The notes beneath the pieces are model-generated. The model did not search any database. It was not told the origin of the DNA and saw only the letters and a list, made by a program, of their open reading frames with translations. 64,000 bases of DNA from Polytrichum commune (lineage: Eukaryota > Streptophyta > Polytrichopsida > Polytrichales > Polytrichaceae): positions 48,605,169-48,669,168 of the forward strand of contig OX485806.1 in assembly GCA_950295325.1 (NCBI GenBank), given 5' to 3'. The number at the start of each line of letters is the position of its first letter. Position 1 is the first letter of the stretch. This document shows, one piece after another, positions 10,122 to 20,519 of the stretch. The position numbers were made by a program, and so were the translations under genes.

Positions 10122-13100
10122 TTACTCAGAGGCCGTTTCCAAGTCCACAGAAGGTGTTATCACTTCACAAATCCCTGCACTGCAACTCTTCAGCCTGCCT
10201 TGCTCCTTCTCTTCTTGGTCAAAAAGTTCTTGAAGTTGCTCCTGAATGGACGTCCTTAAACTAGATGCTTCTGTTGGAAGAAACCAATCACGACCAAACT
10301 GACAAGAGCAGACAAGCAAACACTTGATGTTTGTATATCAATATGACAGTTGCAGATCAATACAATACTTTTACAAGTTAGCCATTGAAACCATTCTGCC
10401 ACACTGGTACATCATGCGGCTTAGTGGAAATTCCTCAAATAAAGTCCCGAATTGAACTTCTATTCTGAAATTCAGACACGAAACACAAGGATCTGAGCAT
10501 CAAGCAAGCATGTGAACCTTATTTTATAAAACAACTACACATCTCAAGGCCAATAGTGCGAAAGGACTCTTCTGCAAAAAAGTAACAGTCAAAGGCAAAC
10601 TTCTGGACCCAACAAACAGCACGGCTACTGATAACCTGAATGATGTATAGATGTATTGGTTGGAGAAGCCTACCACGCCCAAGTCTTCAAAATCACCATC
10701 CAAGTCACTTGCTTTCATTGTTTTGGGAGCACTTTCAACAAATTTATGAATGTAATGCAAAAGAAATAAGCCACAGTCTGACTCATTATCCTGCAATGGA
10801 ACCTGACAAGAATCCATATCATATTCAGCCGAACATCACATTACAGATAGTTTATGTGTTCTTACTTCGAGCCTACTTGATGAATTGGTATCCTGCAAGT
10901 TTCGCCAAATACCTCTGCTATATAACAAACATAAATAGCAAATAGAACTCTTGAGATATATGCAACAACCATGTACCATATTTGGAGAATGGCATAGCTG
11001 TGCATTGTTTACGGCAGATTATTACTCCTACATATGCTACATTGCCAACAAATAAAATCCAGAGACCTTCTCCTCGGCCTGAGAAGTTTAGCAGAAGAAA
11101 CTTACTATGAATCACTCTCATGTTCTGAGTTCAGGAATCTACAGGCTACACAGCAGATGTGTTCTGTGGTTGTTCACGTACCGGGACCTTTTTACAACAA
11201 ATGGTATCAGCAGTCACTTTCTTCAATGTGTGAAAGCACTCATCTCCTTCATATTCGCCTGCCTCCACACTATGCTTCCATTCTGCCACTAGGTAACTGC
11301 TAGGCCAACCACATGCAGTCTCAATACAACTCAATCCAAAGTAACACAATGACAAAGAAATTATCCTTGCAAATATTTGCAGGTCACGAACTTGACAATC
11401 TAAGGGTCCAAATGACATAAAAGGAAAACATTGAAGAGTCCTATTCCCAAGTCCAAGGACAATAACTACACTAACAATATTTGGAGGTTGAGAAGCCAAG
11501 CCACTGGCATGAACCAACTCATCGTTAGGATCAAAAAATCATAGGTAGCAAAAGGACAAGGTAAGAGATGTGATCACCAAGATTCTCCAATACAAAGAAT
11601 CACAAGACAACACAAATGACTAGGTTCTGAACCAATCATATCAACCTACAACTAACCTGCGGAGCAACCGGAATACCACAGGACTGCTGTGACCATGACT
11701 CATTGAATCAAGATGCAGGATGCATTGCTCACAGCTGTCTCCTTTGTCAGGTTCAAAACCAGGAAAGCAAATAATTGCTAGACTCCAATGCAACCTGCAG
11801 ACCAATATAATCCCACATGTTACCAAACAAGAACAGATAAGTCATGAACAGATGCCATGTGTTCAACGAGTTCAATGCCTCAAGAAACAATCTTAACCCA
11901 AACACCTTCAGAAGATGGTTCCAAAAGCAACTGTCCTTACTTGTCATGTATTGGTATAAAGAGGTATTCTTTCTCAAATATGTTTGTCCCTTTTGTCCAT
12001 TTCCGGAGCTTTGAAAAGTCGGCTCCTCCCTTCTTTTTCTGACCAAAGCCAATGGAGTCATCCTTTAATGAATAAGGGATGGATGGTGAGTCATCCCCCC
12101 ATTTCTCAATTTACTATTGTAGAAAAGGTGGATGCAGAAGCAGAACCCTTCCTTTAAGTGGGGAAGTGCTTGGCTTTGGATGGCCAAGCCAAAACAAACA
12201 AACCACAGAAAGAAAACAAAGGGACAAACTTCCTTTGGCATGTCAAGAGGTGCCAAGAAGAGTTTAACCCTCAAATGCTCCGAGCATGCTCCACAACACC
12301 ACCTCCAAGCATGCACCGCAAGTGGAAAGAAATTACTGAGTTTGTATGAAATACATGGAGTACCAACTTTGACTGAACTGGGTTTGACCTAAAGGACAAC
12401 TCTAATATCTGAAATGTTGAAACAGCTCAACAGACAACCTATAGCAACAATACTACAATAAAGGATCCTCTTTGGCAGTATACCATCAGACAATAATTTC
12501 TGGCCAAAGACTTCTAAACTAATGTATAAATGAATAGGGTACCAAGATTGGCATCTGCATACAAAAGTTACCGTCTGTGCTCAAACTTCAACTTTAAGCA
12601 TGGCGGATTTAGTTGTGATCACAGAAAGTTGAGGTATCACAACTAAATCCGCCATGCTTAAAGAGTTCTCTGAGCTCTTCAGTAAAAACACTCATAATAG
12701 GTGTCTTCATAGGCCATTCTGTTAAAAGTTCCAAGTGACAGACATGTTCTTTGATGGGACATCAATACTTCTAACACGAAGCAACTGAAAACACCATACA
12801 TGTTTGAACAAACACTGAAACTGGATACTTTTACCAATTTTATCCCGCAAGTTTGACTACATCAACCACTTAAGCACCCAGCATCCTGCAAACCTGAATC
12901 ATACCTGCGAGGATGCCACTTCACTTAATTTCTTATAAAAAAAGCTATTGAAGAAGTGAAATCGTTGTTTTTCTTCCACACCCAAGAACTCAGGTCTCTG
13001 AATATACCTGTGCATAGGTGAGAGTAGAATCACATTACCCAATTGCCTCCAAATCAACACGTCACTGACAAAAGGTGATGGAACAGTTGTAATTTACCTT

Positions 13101-14449
13101 TCCTTGAAAATTATAAAATAACCATATGCTCTATGATAACCTCACCATTGGAAAAATTTGTCCTGTATGTGAAAAGACTGTAAAGTGCACTCATATAAAG
13201 TACAATTAACAAGATCTAAATGGCCTATATTCTGATTCTATAAACATATAGAGTAGACTACAAAACCAGAGAATATGAAGTCAATCATCAACATTAAGGG
13301 CAGCAGTGGAGCTACATACTTGATGTAAAAGTCAATCACTGTATCATTCAAGAACTCAAACGGATCCAGCCGTTGGATGTCTGAGAACAGGATTTCAACT
13401 GCCTCCGGATCACCTCTGCATACAAAAAGACCTTGCAATTGTAATAGCTTGAATTCTGAGGGAAGAATCTTATTTCTTGCTACTTTTACAACCTGCCAGG
13501 TCTTTGGGAGGTCCTTCTATCATTTCAAAACAGTTTCCCTCCACAAACAGCAACTGCAATCCTCATCCAGCTCAATGTACCTGGAAGGATATGCAATGTT
13601 GTAGCCCTCCATTCTGCCAGATAATCACAAGTATGAACCATTGTCAAAACTTGAACTCATGTTCTCATAATGATGGGTACTTTTCTGTCAAACTGAAGAC
13701 ACGATTGAAGCCTCCTCAATGCACCTTGTCCATACCTTAAGTGTAAAGTGCACAAAGCAGATTATAACAACAAACTTCTCTAATAGATGGTGGTATGTTT
13801 GAATGACAGGACATGGCCATATAAACTAGACTGTAAGTAATTCACACCTACAGAAAGCATTGCAGTGAAATCTGCACATGAGAGCAGATAATTTTTGTTG
13901 AAAGAACAAGATGCACTTGAAAGAAAGATGGCATGAGAAAAAATATATTAGTGATAGATCATGTGACATGCTTGGGGATTCAATAGGAGTTTCCACAAGC
14001 CTCTAATATTAACTGCAAATTTCAAGTCCAAATCCCAGATATGTTAAAGGAATTCATAACCTTCTTCTGAGAGTAGTTTGCAACCCCATTGGGCGTGGCT
14101 GATCATGAGCTGGGGGTACAAAATCAAACTCAGTGAACTCTAGTGCTTCCTCATCCTCATCAGATGAATCAATCTCCATAGCTGTATCCTGCAATAGGAA
14201 ATCATTCGAAGTGTCACTGACCTCCAGTATCATTTGCAAATAAAGGTTCAAGGATGATATTGAAAGCTAACTGACAAAAGCTAACTAACAATACCACCCA
14301 ACTACAAGGAGATGCAAATCCTGGAGAGATGCCCATAAATAATGATCTTACTGGTGTCCTCCCAATAATATCGATTTCTCTCCTCCGTTTCCGACCAATT
14401 TTTGTCTTTGCAGCTGTCCTCTGCAAAAGCAGTAGTGACAGAGATGATG

Positions 14450-14510
<61 letters not shown>

Positions 14511-16604
14511 CTCTGAAAACAAACCTGCAAACCATTATCTAGCACACCAATAAGCTGAAGGGTCTTTGACTTTCTCCTGCATTTGTCAAGAAAAACCCAA
14601 TTAGTTACAGAAATAAGACTTCACTGAGGTGGCCAATAAATGGTCATCAATAAACTGCACATCAGTTAATTCCGGAGTCAAACTCAAGAGGACAGCATCC
14701 TCATCTTCATCTGATGTCTTCACTGCCACAGAAGACAACCCCACCAGAATGACCAAACGTAGCACAGCCTATGTTGTCGGCTATAAATGTCTGTACATGA
14801 TACTTGGAAGAAAAAAAATGGACTGTGGTCTTTACCGACAAATGAAACAAAGGAGATCCTCTCTTCCAGCAATACTGTAGAGGTTCGTGCTATTGGCACA
14901 GATTCCACAAAGTCTAGTTTGGTCAGCTTGATGACACCTTGCTGACTCCCAGCATGACGGACCGGCTTGCTCCCCTGATGTAGTAACTCTTTCCAATAAG
15001 GGCCGTGCAGTATAAGACGTGAGAAGTTGCCTAGTGTGTTTAAATGAGACAGGAGTTTTCCCATTGCTCGAGGTCATCAAATTGAGATCATCAACACTAC
15101 AAGAGGAAGTGTTGTTTGCGTTGTCATCTGTCTGGCCATTCATATATCTCAATTGTCAAACTGGCCATACTTTTCCCACACAAGTGCATCTAATCCAAAT
15201 CCGACATTTCAAGAGACAAGACACAAGCTCACGATTTGAGCTAAGTCTTTGTACGACATCTGAACCTACTTGTAATAGCAATGAGAACATTCATAAATTG
15301 ATCTTACAACTCTGTACTATGAGCTTTTTACAAATGCAGGATCTGCCTAGCAGATAAATGAACGACTAGTACCACACACTGCTCTATCAGAAAAGTAATG
15401 CATGTGCAAAACACCTTCTAGCTACCTTCACAATAGAGCAAGTGCCAGAACCTCTGTAAAAGTCATTCACTAGAACTGACTTTGTTCCACTCCTACATTG
15501 CTCACCCCCAGGAATACTCAATTTGCACGAACCTGTATAATTCACAAGCGTTTCCACCAATTCTTTGAAAGACAAGTTTCACAAGCTGTTAAAAAACACT
15601 CGACTGAGGGAAGCAAACTATTACAAGGGCTTGAAATTTGCAATAATCGGAGAAGCATCCGCAGGAACAATCATAGAAACCGATGCTTATTACCTAAATG
15701 CCACAGATACAACAAATCAAGGGAAAATTTAAACCTGGACTACAATCGAGAGCTTTCCTCTGCTTAGCAGGATACACCTGGAGAAGCCACGAGTAAGTCA
15801 GCCTAAACGACAGGAGACCTCTGAAGCATGTTTAACATGACATCGACCAAGGCAACCCGCAGTAATAACATGCTTCAAGTTTTAAATGAATACCTTCAGT
15901 CACTGATTTCTGTGCGACACTACAAATTGGTCAGGTTCGTCAGGTCCATAAAACTCTCACGTATTCAAGAGAAACGAAGATAATATCCTCATCACTGTAA
16001 CGAAATCGTTCGATGTACTATAGTCAGGCGAACTGGTTATGATATCTACACATGCAAGTGACCAGCAGGCATAAATGGCCGGTAACTAGAACATGATCAA
16101 CTTCACGCTACCAGAGCATGCAAGACCTAGCCGATGCAAAAGAGCACCATGTCATATTGGTTGGTTAGTTCTAGCCTAAGAAGTCCTCCCTGATTAGTGC
16201 AATTGCAGACGCCTCCAGACATATAACCTAAGCCCTTCATCTGCAGATCGTATATAACGACCAATGCATATAGGATAAAGATATCCACACTGGCCTTCAA
16301 TTAGGAATCTTACCACCGAACATTGTTGCTGAACCCTGGCAGATTTCTCTCCTAAAAGCCTTTGCAATTGCCGTCTGATCTTGTCTCCTCCATCTTTCAA
16401 GTTGAGTTTCTTGCAGAAAACGGAATTTGCCAAATCCTCGAACTTCTTGATCTCATCATCAAGCTGCACATCTGAGAACTTCTTGAATTTATCCTTCGAA
16501 GGGTCTGAAACAAGAACAAGTTCAGCTGATTTTTCATCATCTTCCACATCCTCGATGCTGAAGGAAGAGGTCATGTTGCGACCTGTCATGCTTCCAGAGC
16601 TCAT
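10122..16604 (-). CDS. ULP2/SENP6-7-type SUMO-specific cysteine protease (C48 family), multi-exon
   Basis: Removes SUMO from proteins or edits SUMO chains; expected in the nucleus. Exons on the minus strand with agreeing GT/AG sites and phases: 16604-16314 (ATG), 15759-15735, 15532-15426, an unresolved stretch, one ending 14836, 14722-14625, 14569-14525 (start could be 14576), 14420-14352, 14188-14061, 13613-13581, 13415-13320, 13007-12905, 12062-11941, 11794-11657, 11296-11182, 10802-10674, 10298-10122 (stop TAA). Family marks in order: 'GDPEAVEILFSDIQRLDPF', 'FLNDTVIDFYIKY', 'RFHFFNSFFYKKL', 'LRKWTKGTNIFEKEYLF', 'LHWSLAIICFPGF' (catalytic His), 'CILHLDSM' (catalytic Asp), 'PLQDNESDCGLFLLHY' (oxyanion Gln and catalytic Cys) and 'DWFLPTEASSLR'. 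The triad is intact, so the gene is probably functional. 'GRKRRRE' (14420-14352) may be a nuclear signal. The N-terminal third is acidic and poorly conserved. Plant homologues are called ULP2-like, SPF1/SPF2 or ASP1; I cannot choose between them. Confidence 0.9.
12592..12663. repeat. Perfect 28-bp inverted repeat with 16-nt loop in an intron
   Basis: Left arm 12592-12619 and right arm 12636-12663 are exact reverse complements over 28 bp (core 'gcatggcggatttagttgtg'); the loop is 12620-12635. It lies inside the 842-bp intron 12063-12904 of the SUMO protease gene, so the pre-mRNA would form a long hairpin. It could be a small foldback element, a microRNA-like hairpin or a replication artefact. 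No coding role. Confidence 0.9.
14452..14506. repeat. (CT)27 microsatellite in an intron
   Basis: Uninterrupted CT dinucleotides on the plus strand, (GA)n on the coding strand, in the intron 14421-14524 of the SUMO protease gene. They generate the Arg/Glu-repeat reading frames on the minus strand, which are not real proteins. Confidence 0.95.
14837..15425 (-). CDS. SUMO protease gene: exons not resolved
   Basis: Coding sequence must cross this stretch because the exon ending at 15426 leaves phase 0 and the exon ending at 14836 finishes in phase 1 with the frame 'VIKLTKLDFVESVPIARTS'. A possible 27-nt exon lies at 15259-15233 ('MSYKDLAQI', AG before and GT after). A Ser/Asn/Thr-rich open frame runs 15152 to about 14950 ('NNTSSCSVDDLNLM'). 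I could not join these with consistent phases, so boundaries here are open. Confidence 0.4.
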
Positions 16605-17280
16605 GGCGTGAGGACTTCGACAAGGGAAAGAAAACTGTTCAGGGAAGAACTTCGTGATTGCCGCCTAAAGGGTTATACTACGTCTGACAGTTTCACGGAG
16701 GTTCACATACTCTCCTCGTATTTCTACGGACCTGGACAAAAACTCTACAGGCCTGCTTCCATCACTTGAAAATCCTAGAATGCTCAACGAGCAACCGTTC
16801 ATGTCCCAGTAGAAGTAGCATGAAAAGGTGCGGCTGCAAGGGAGCAGACATAATATGTGTCTGAAAAACTTTATGCGTCACGCAGCATATACTTTTAACA
16901 ATGAAAGCTCTACCTCGCGACACGCTGGGTACTCGATTGGATGCTCCACTTCAAGAACTAAACTAAATGAAAGCCAACCCCACTCAGCTTGAGTCAAGCT
17001 CCACACACCCTTACAAAGGATTGCTCCATGCAATACGTGCGAGCCTCGCTTAAATGGATGCAAGCACATAGCACAACCACAAAATACTTCTTACGATGCC
17101 AGCCAGGATGACTTCCCTCGTCATGAACAAAATGAACACATAAACAAAAGACCACGACATAACGTTCCCGCTCCTGGAGGCACACGCACTTCCCCGATCC
17201 TAACTTACTTCTTGGAAAAACCCCACAATTCCAATGGTCCAGTGGCAGTGACATGCCAGCACCCAGCCAAAATGCAACAG

Positions 17281-17412
17281 TTGGCGGGCCTCGGCACTAG
17301 GCGCTCCTCGTTTGTGAGGAGTTGCCGCTGCCCGGCTGCCCGAGACTCTGCTGCCCCCGAGACTCTGTCTGCTGCCCGACTCTGTCGGCTGCCCTCGACT
17401 TTGCCCGGCCCA
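17281..17412. repeat. GC-rich degenerate repeat 'gctgcccgagactctg'
   Basis: A patch much richer in GC than its surroundings, made of variants of 'ctgcccgactctgtc' at short irregular spacing. Its origin is unknown. It sits about 0.7 kb upstream of the SUMO protease start codon. Confidence 0.55.
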
Positions 17413-17450
17413 AAAGTCCCTATTATCTTTCCATGAGCTTAATTAACTAA

Positions 17451-17519
17451 CAATTTGAAACAACTTCAAAGTCTAAACTTTGAAATAAACTTTGAAGGGT
17501 TTAAACTTGTTTCAAATTG
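17451..17519. repeat. Nested inverted repeat
   Basis: Outer arms CAATTTGAAACAA (17451-17463) and TTGTTTCAAATTG (17507-17519) are exact complements. Inner arms CTTCAAAGT (17464-17472) and ACTTTGAAG (17489-17497) also pair. It forms a long AT-rich hairpin. Confidence 0.8.
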
Positions 17520-18031
17520 TTTTCAAATTGCCAATCTTTTCCTCCTTTCCGCGCTTAAGATTCCTCCGCCCATCACCTGCTCACACAGGGGCGTTTTAAC
17601 CACACGCACCTCGGGGTATTACTGACCCCCTGTCCTATCACGGAATACTAACCTAACTAACCTACACAATGATAGGGAATGGCGGAAATCTCGGAAACCT
17701 CAAGTACGGAAAAGAGGGACCACTTGCATTACACATGTACTCAAAACTCAATTCAAACCGAAGGTGAAGTAAAGCATAAGGTCCGAATTGAACAAAAGAA
17801 CACTTGTATTGCAAAATGATGAGAGAAATACCGAAGTGTTCTCCCTTTAAAAACCAAACTAACACCCACATGCTATGGTTTCCATGCCGGAAATCGCGGG
17901 CCACGTGGCAGTCCTGACAATCCACCTCATGGAAAAGATCAAAACCTAAACAAAGAAAATGACGAGGCGCACAACCCGGGGCCACCTAACTATTTGCCCA
18001 AAACAAACCAAAATGGAATCCTAACTAAAAT

Positions 18032-18661
18032 CTACTCCTTCCGCTTCTTCAACTTGGCTTCCTTCTTATTCTGCTTCCGTTCCTCGCGGCGGTCCGCGCT
18101 GTTCGTTGCCAAAAATGGAGCACGTGATGGCGCCACTTGCACATCGTGAGTATTCGGCACGGAACTCATTCCCACGCGGTCCACTATCTCCGTAACATCC
18201 GGTGCGCGTGGGGCGGCCAACGGGCCGCGAGGTTGGAATTCCGGCGCACATGGGGTTGACAGCAGGCCACCCGGCGTGAATTCCAGCGCAAGTGGGGTTG
18301 ACAACGGTGCCCTAGAAACCACATGAAAGGTCATCGGCGGGCTCGGTGGTGTTACCTCGGCCACGTGGCAACCATCCAAGGTTTCTTTCCCAACGGTGGA
18401 GGAAACCGGGTTGGCATTGAGAACCACCACCTCAGTGGCGGAAACCGGCGGGCCCGTGAGCGCCGCGATGTCTTCCACTTGGTCCACCTCTTCCACATGT
18501 TGGTTTCCACCTCCTACCGCGGCACCCTGAATTTCCACCACCTCATCTTCTCTCAGTCTTCCGCTTTCCTCTCGCAAGCGCTCCACTTTCTCCACCTCGC
18601 CGAAGTATCCTCTTTTTCCTCTTTCCCCCATTTCCACTACCCGAAGTGGGATTTCTAACAT
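18032..18661 (-). CDS. Unrecognised 209-residue Pro/Ala-rich ORF
   Basis: A single open frame of 210 codons, higher in GC than its neighbours. The N-terminal part is charged ('VEKVERLREESGRLRED', possible short coiled coil). The middle holds an internal near-repeat 'LSTPLALEFTPGGL' / 'LSTPCAPEFQPRGP' / 'LAAPRAPDVTE'. The C-terminus is strongly basic ('RREERKQNKKEAKLKKRKE'). No domain is recognised. The low-complexity composition and basic end would suit a transposon structural (ORF1/gag-like) protein or a chance frame in a GC-rich repeat. I have no evidence for expression. Confidence 0.35.
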   Translation of the reverse strand: MLEIPLRVVEMGERGKRGYFGEVEKVERLREESGRLREDEVVEIQGAAVGGGNQHVEEVDQVEDIAALTGPPVSATEVVVLNANPVSSTVGKETLDGCHVAEVTPPSPPMTFHVVSRAPLSTPLALEFTPGGLLSTPCAPEFQPRGPLAAPRAPDVTEIVDRVGMSSVPNTHDVQVAPSRAPFLATNSADRREERKQNKKEAKLKKRKE

Positions 18662-18859
18662 AACTTAATTTGGGGTTTTTAACTACTTTAAGGATTTTTA
18701 TTTTTCTTCTCCCTCTTGAGGAACTAACCTACATAATACCTACCACTTATTCTACCTATCATATTTTCCTACGTCCGTACTACTCTTTTAACCTAACAAG
18801 ACGATTAATTGATAAATCCGGAAAACCCGGGCCACGACACCAACCCAAAGACTAATGAC

Positions 18860-20230
18860 CAATGTTCATTTGAAATTAAGGTTTTAAATAATTAATTTAA
18901 GATAATCCATTGATGAATTCACTATGTACTCCCCAATCCCAAGCATATCCTAGTGTGATCCCACCACCTACATGCATTAATTACCTCTATTTTACTTTGT
19001 TCAGATTACAAAGGAAAATTAACACTAAAAAGTTTGATTAATGGAAAACATGTTGTATAATCAAGGTATCATATAATTGGGGTGAGATTGCATCAAGGAT
19101 GTCATGAGCCACATGCGGGCATGCTTAATTAGGGTGAGTTTCCATGTAAGCCATCACCCACCACATTATTGTGGGAATAAAATCAATGTAAAGTGTGTTG
19201 CCTTGATACCGAGGGGTGCCCTCGGGCCGAACTCTAGGGAATGTCTTCCAAAAACACATTCCCATGGTTCCCAAAGCTCCCAATGCATCCATCATAGAAA
19301 TGTTGAAATTAAAGCAAACCATTCACACTTATGGATGATAATGTCAATGAAAAGGGATGTCAAATTAATGGTCCCCTTAAACATTTTGGTGTTATCTATA
19401 TGCTACGAAAAAAAGAACCTTGAACCAAATCTCACCATTTATGGGACGAGTCTATGTACATTTCAAACCGATATAGTGAATAACATGGACACCAAAATTG
19501 GACCCCATTTGTTGGAAATCCCATTCTTTAATGCATAATCTCAAACATATTCAAAATGTGAGTTCAAGCATATTTCCGGCACCAAAATAAAAGCACATCT
19601 ATGGGTTGAAGTTTTCTAAAATTGGAGTTTGTGACATGTTATTATCAAATTTGGTAGTGTTGATTTGGAGATTGGAGCAAGGTGGACATTGGAGTTGCAT
19701 TCATTCTCATGCCAAAATTCCAAGTGCAATAAGTTACTCTTTCTAAATTCATACACTCCCTGTTCTTTATGTTCTATGTACATAACTTATTATTGGTTCA
19801 AGTTATACCTTTTCTTTATTCTAATGAGTACTTCAATCAAACAATATTTAACTTTCATTTTTATAAAATAACCCTACGACATATTAATTGATTGCAATGA
19901 AATGTTTTTGTATGAGCTACAAAAATATCAATTGTTATTTTTTTGTCTCACCTAATCATTTCAGCACAACTTGAAGAGCTTGTGACAACAAGATGCTATA
20001 TATTAGCAATCTACATACACAAGTCTATTGCATCCCATATTTTTCCAAGTAAATATTTCAAAACAAAATTACACAAGACAAAATTTAGATGCAATTTGTC
20101 TTTGTCCTTGTCCAATTCTTCAACCTAACATACTACAAACCAAGCCATCAAGCTTATTTAAGATGTAGGACACATCTATGTGCTAAAAAAATCCGAAAAA
20201 AACACATTGTTTTAGAAGAAAAAAAAAACA
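18860..20230. other. No gene recognised
   Basis: AT-rich DNA. The longest frame (19104-19538, plus, 144 residues) shows no domain and no family resemblance I know. I treat it as unsupported. Confidence 0.4.
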
Positions 20231-20244
20231 TAGGCATTGATCCG

Positions 20245-20312
20245 CAGAAGAAGAAGAACTCCGGTCTCCGGAGGAGGCCGGAGTGAATAAAGTGTCTGTT
20301 CGTAGAACATCC
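20245..20312 (-). repeat. LINE 3' end: hairpin plus short tandem tail
   Basis: On the minus strand the element ends with 'gaacagacactttattcac', then a hairpin with arms ACTCCGG/CCGGAGT (20258-20264 and 20278-20284), then a (TTC)n tail. The same arrangement recurs at 28968-29035 with a different tail. This marks the 3' terminus of the LINE whose ORF lies at 20520-23270. Confidence 0.65.
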
Positions 20313-20519
20313 CAGGCCATGCCTTACGGCAATGGCGTTAGATGTAAAACTACTTCGCTCTTTGCAAGACGTAGATACTATATTTAGTAACCAATAGTAA
20401 ATTTTGGTAGCCGGTTATTATGTATGAGCCTTATTTGGGGTAGTTAGTGGGGGGGGGGTTTGTGTAGGGTTGGGAGTTTTATTTATTTATGAGAGGTCTT
20501 GGAGATCATTGATAATTTG

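Noticed and set aside
14214-14545. ORFs with long Arg-Glu repeats, and the Ser-Leu repeat frame on the other strand
   Set aside because: Produced by the (CT)27 microsatellite in an intron.
19104-19538. 144-residue plus-strand ORF
   Set aside because: No motif, no family resemblance, and composition like its AT-rich surroundings. Length alone is not enough.
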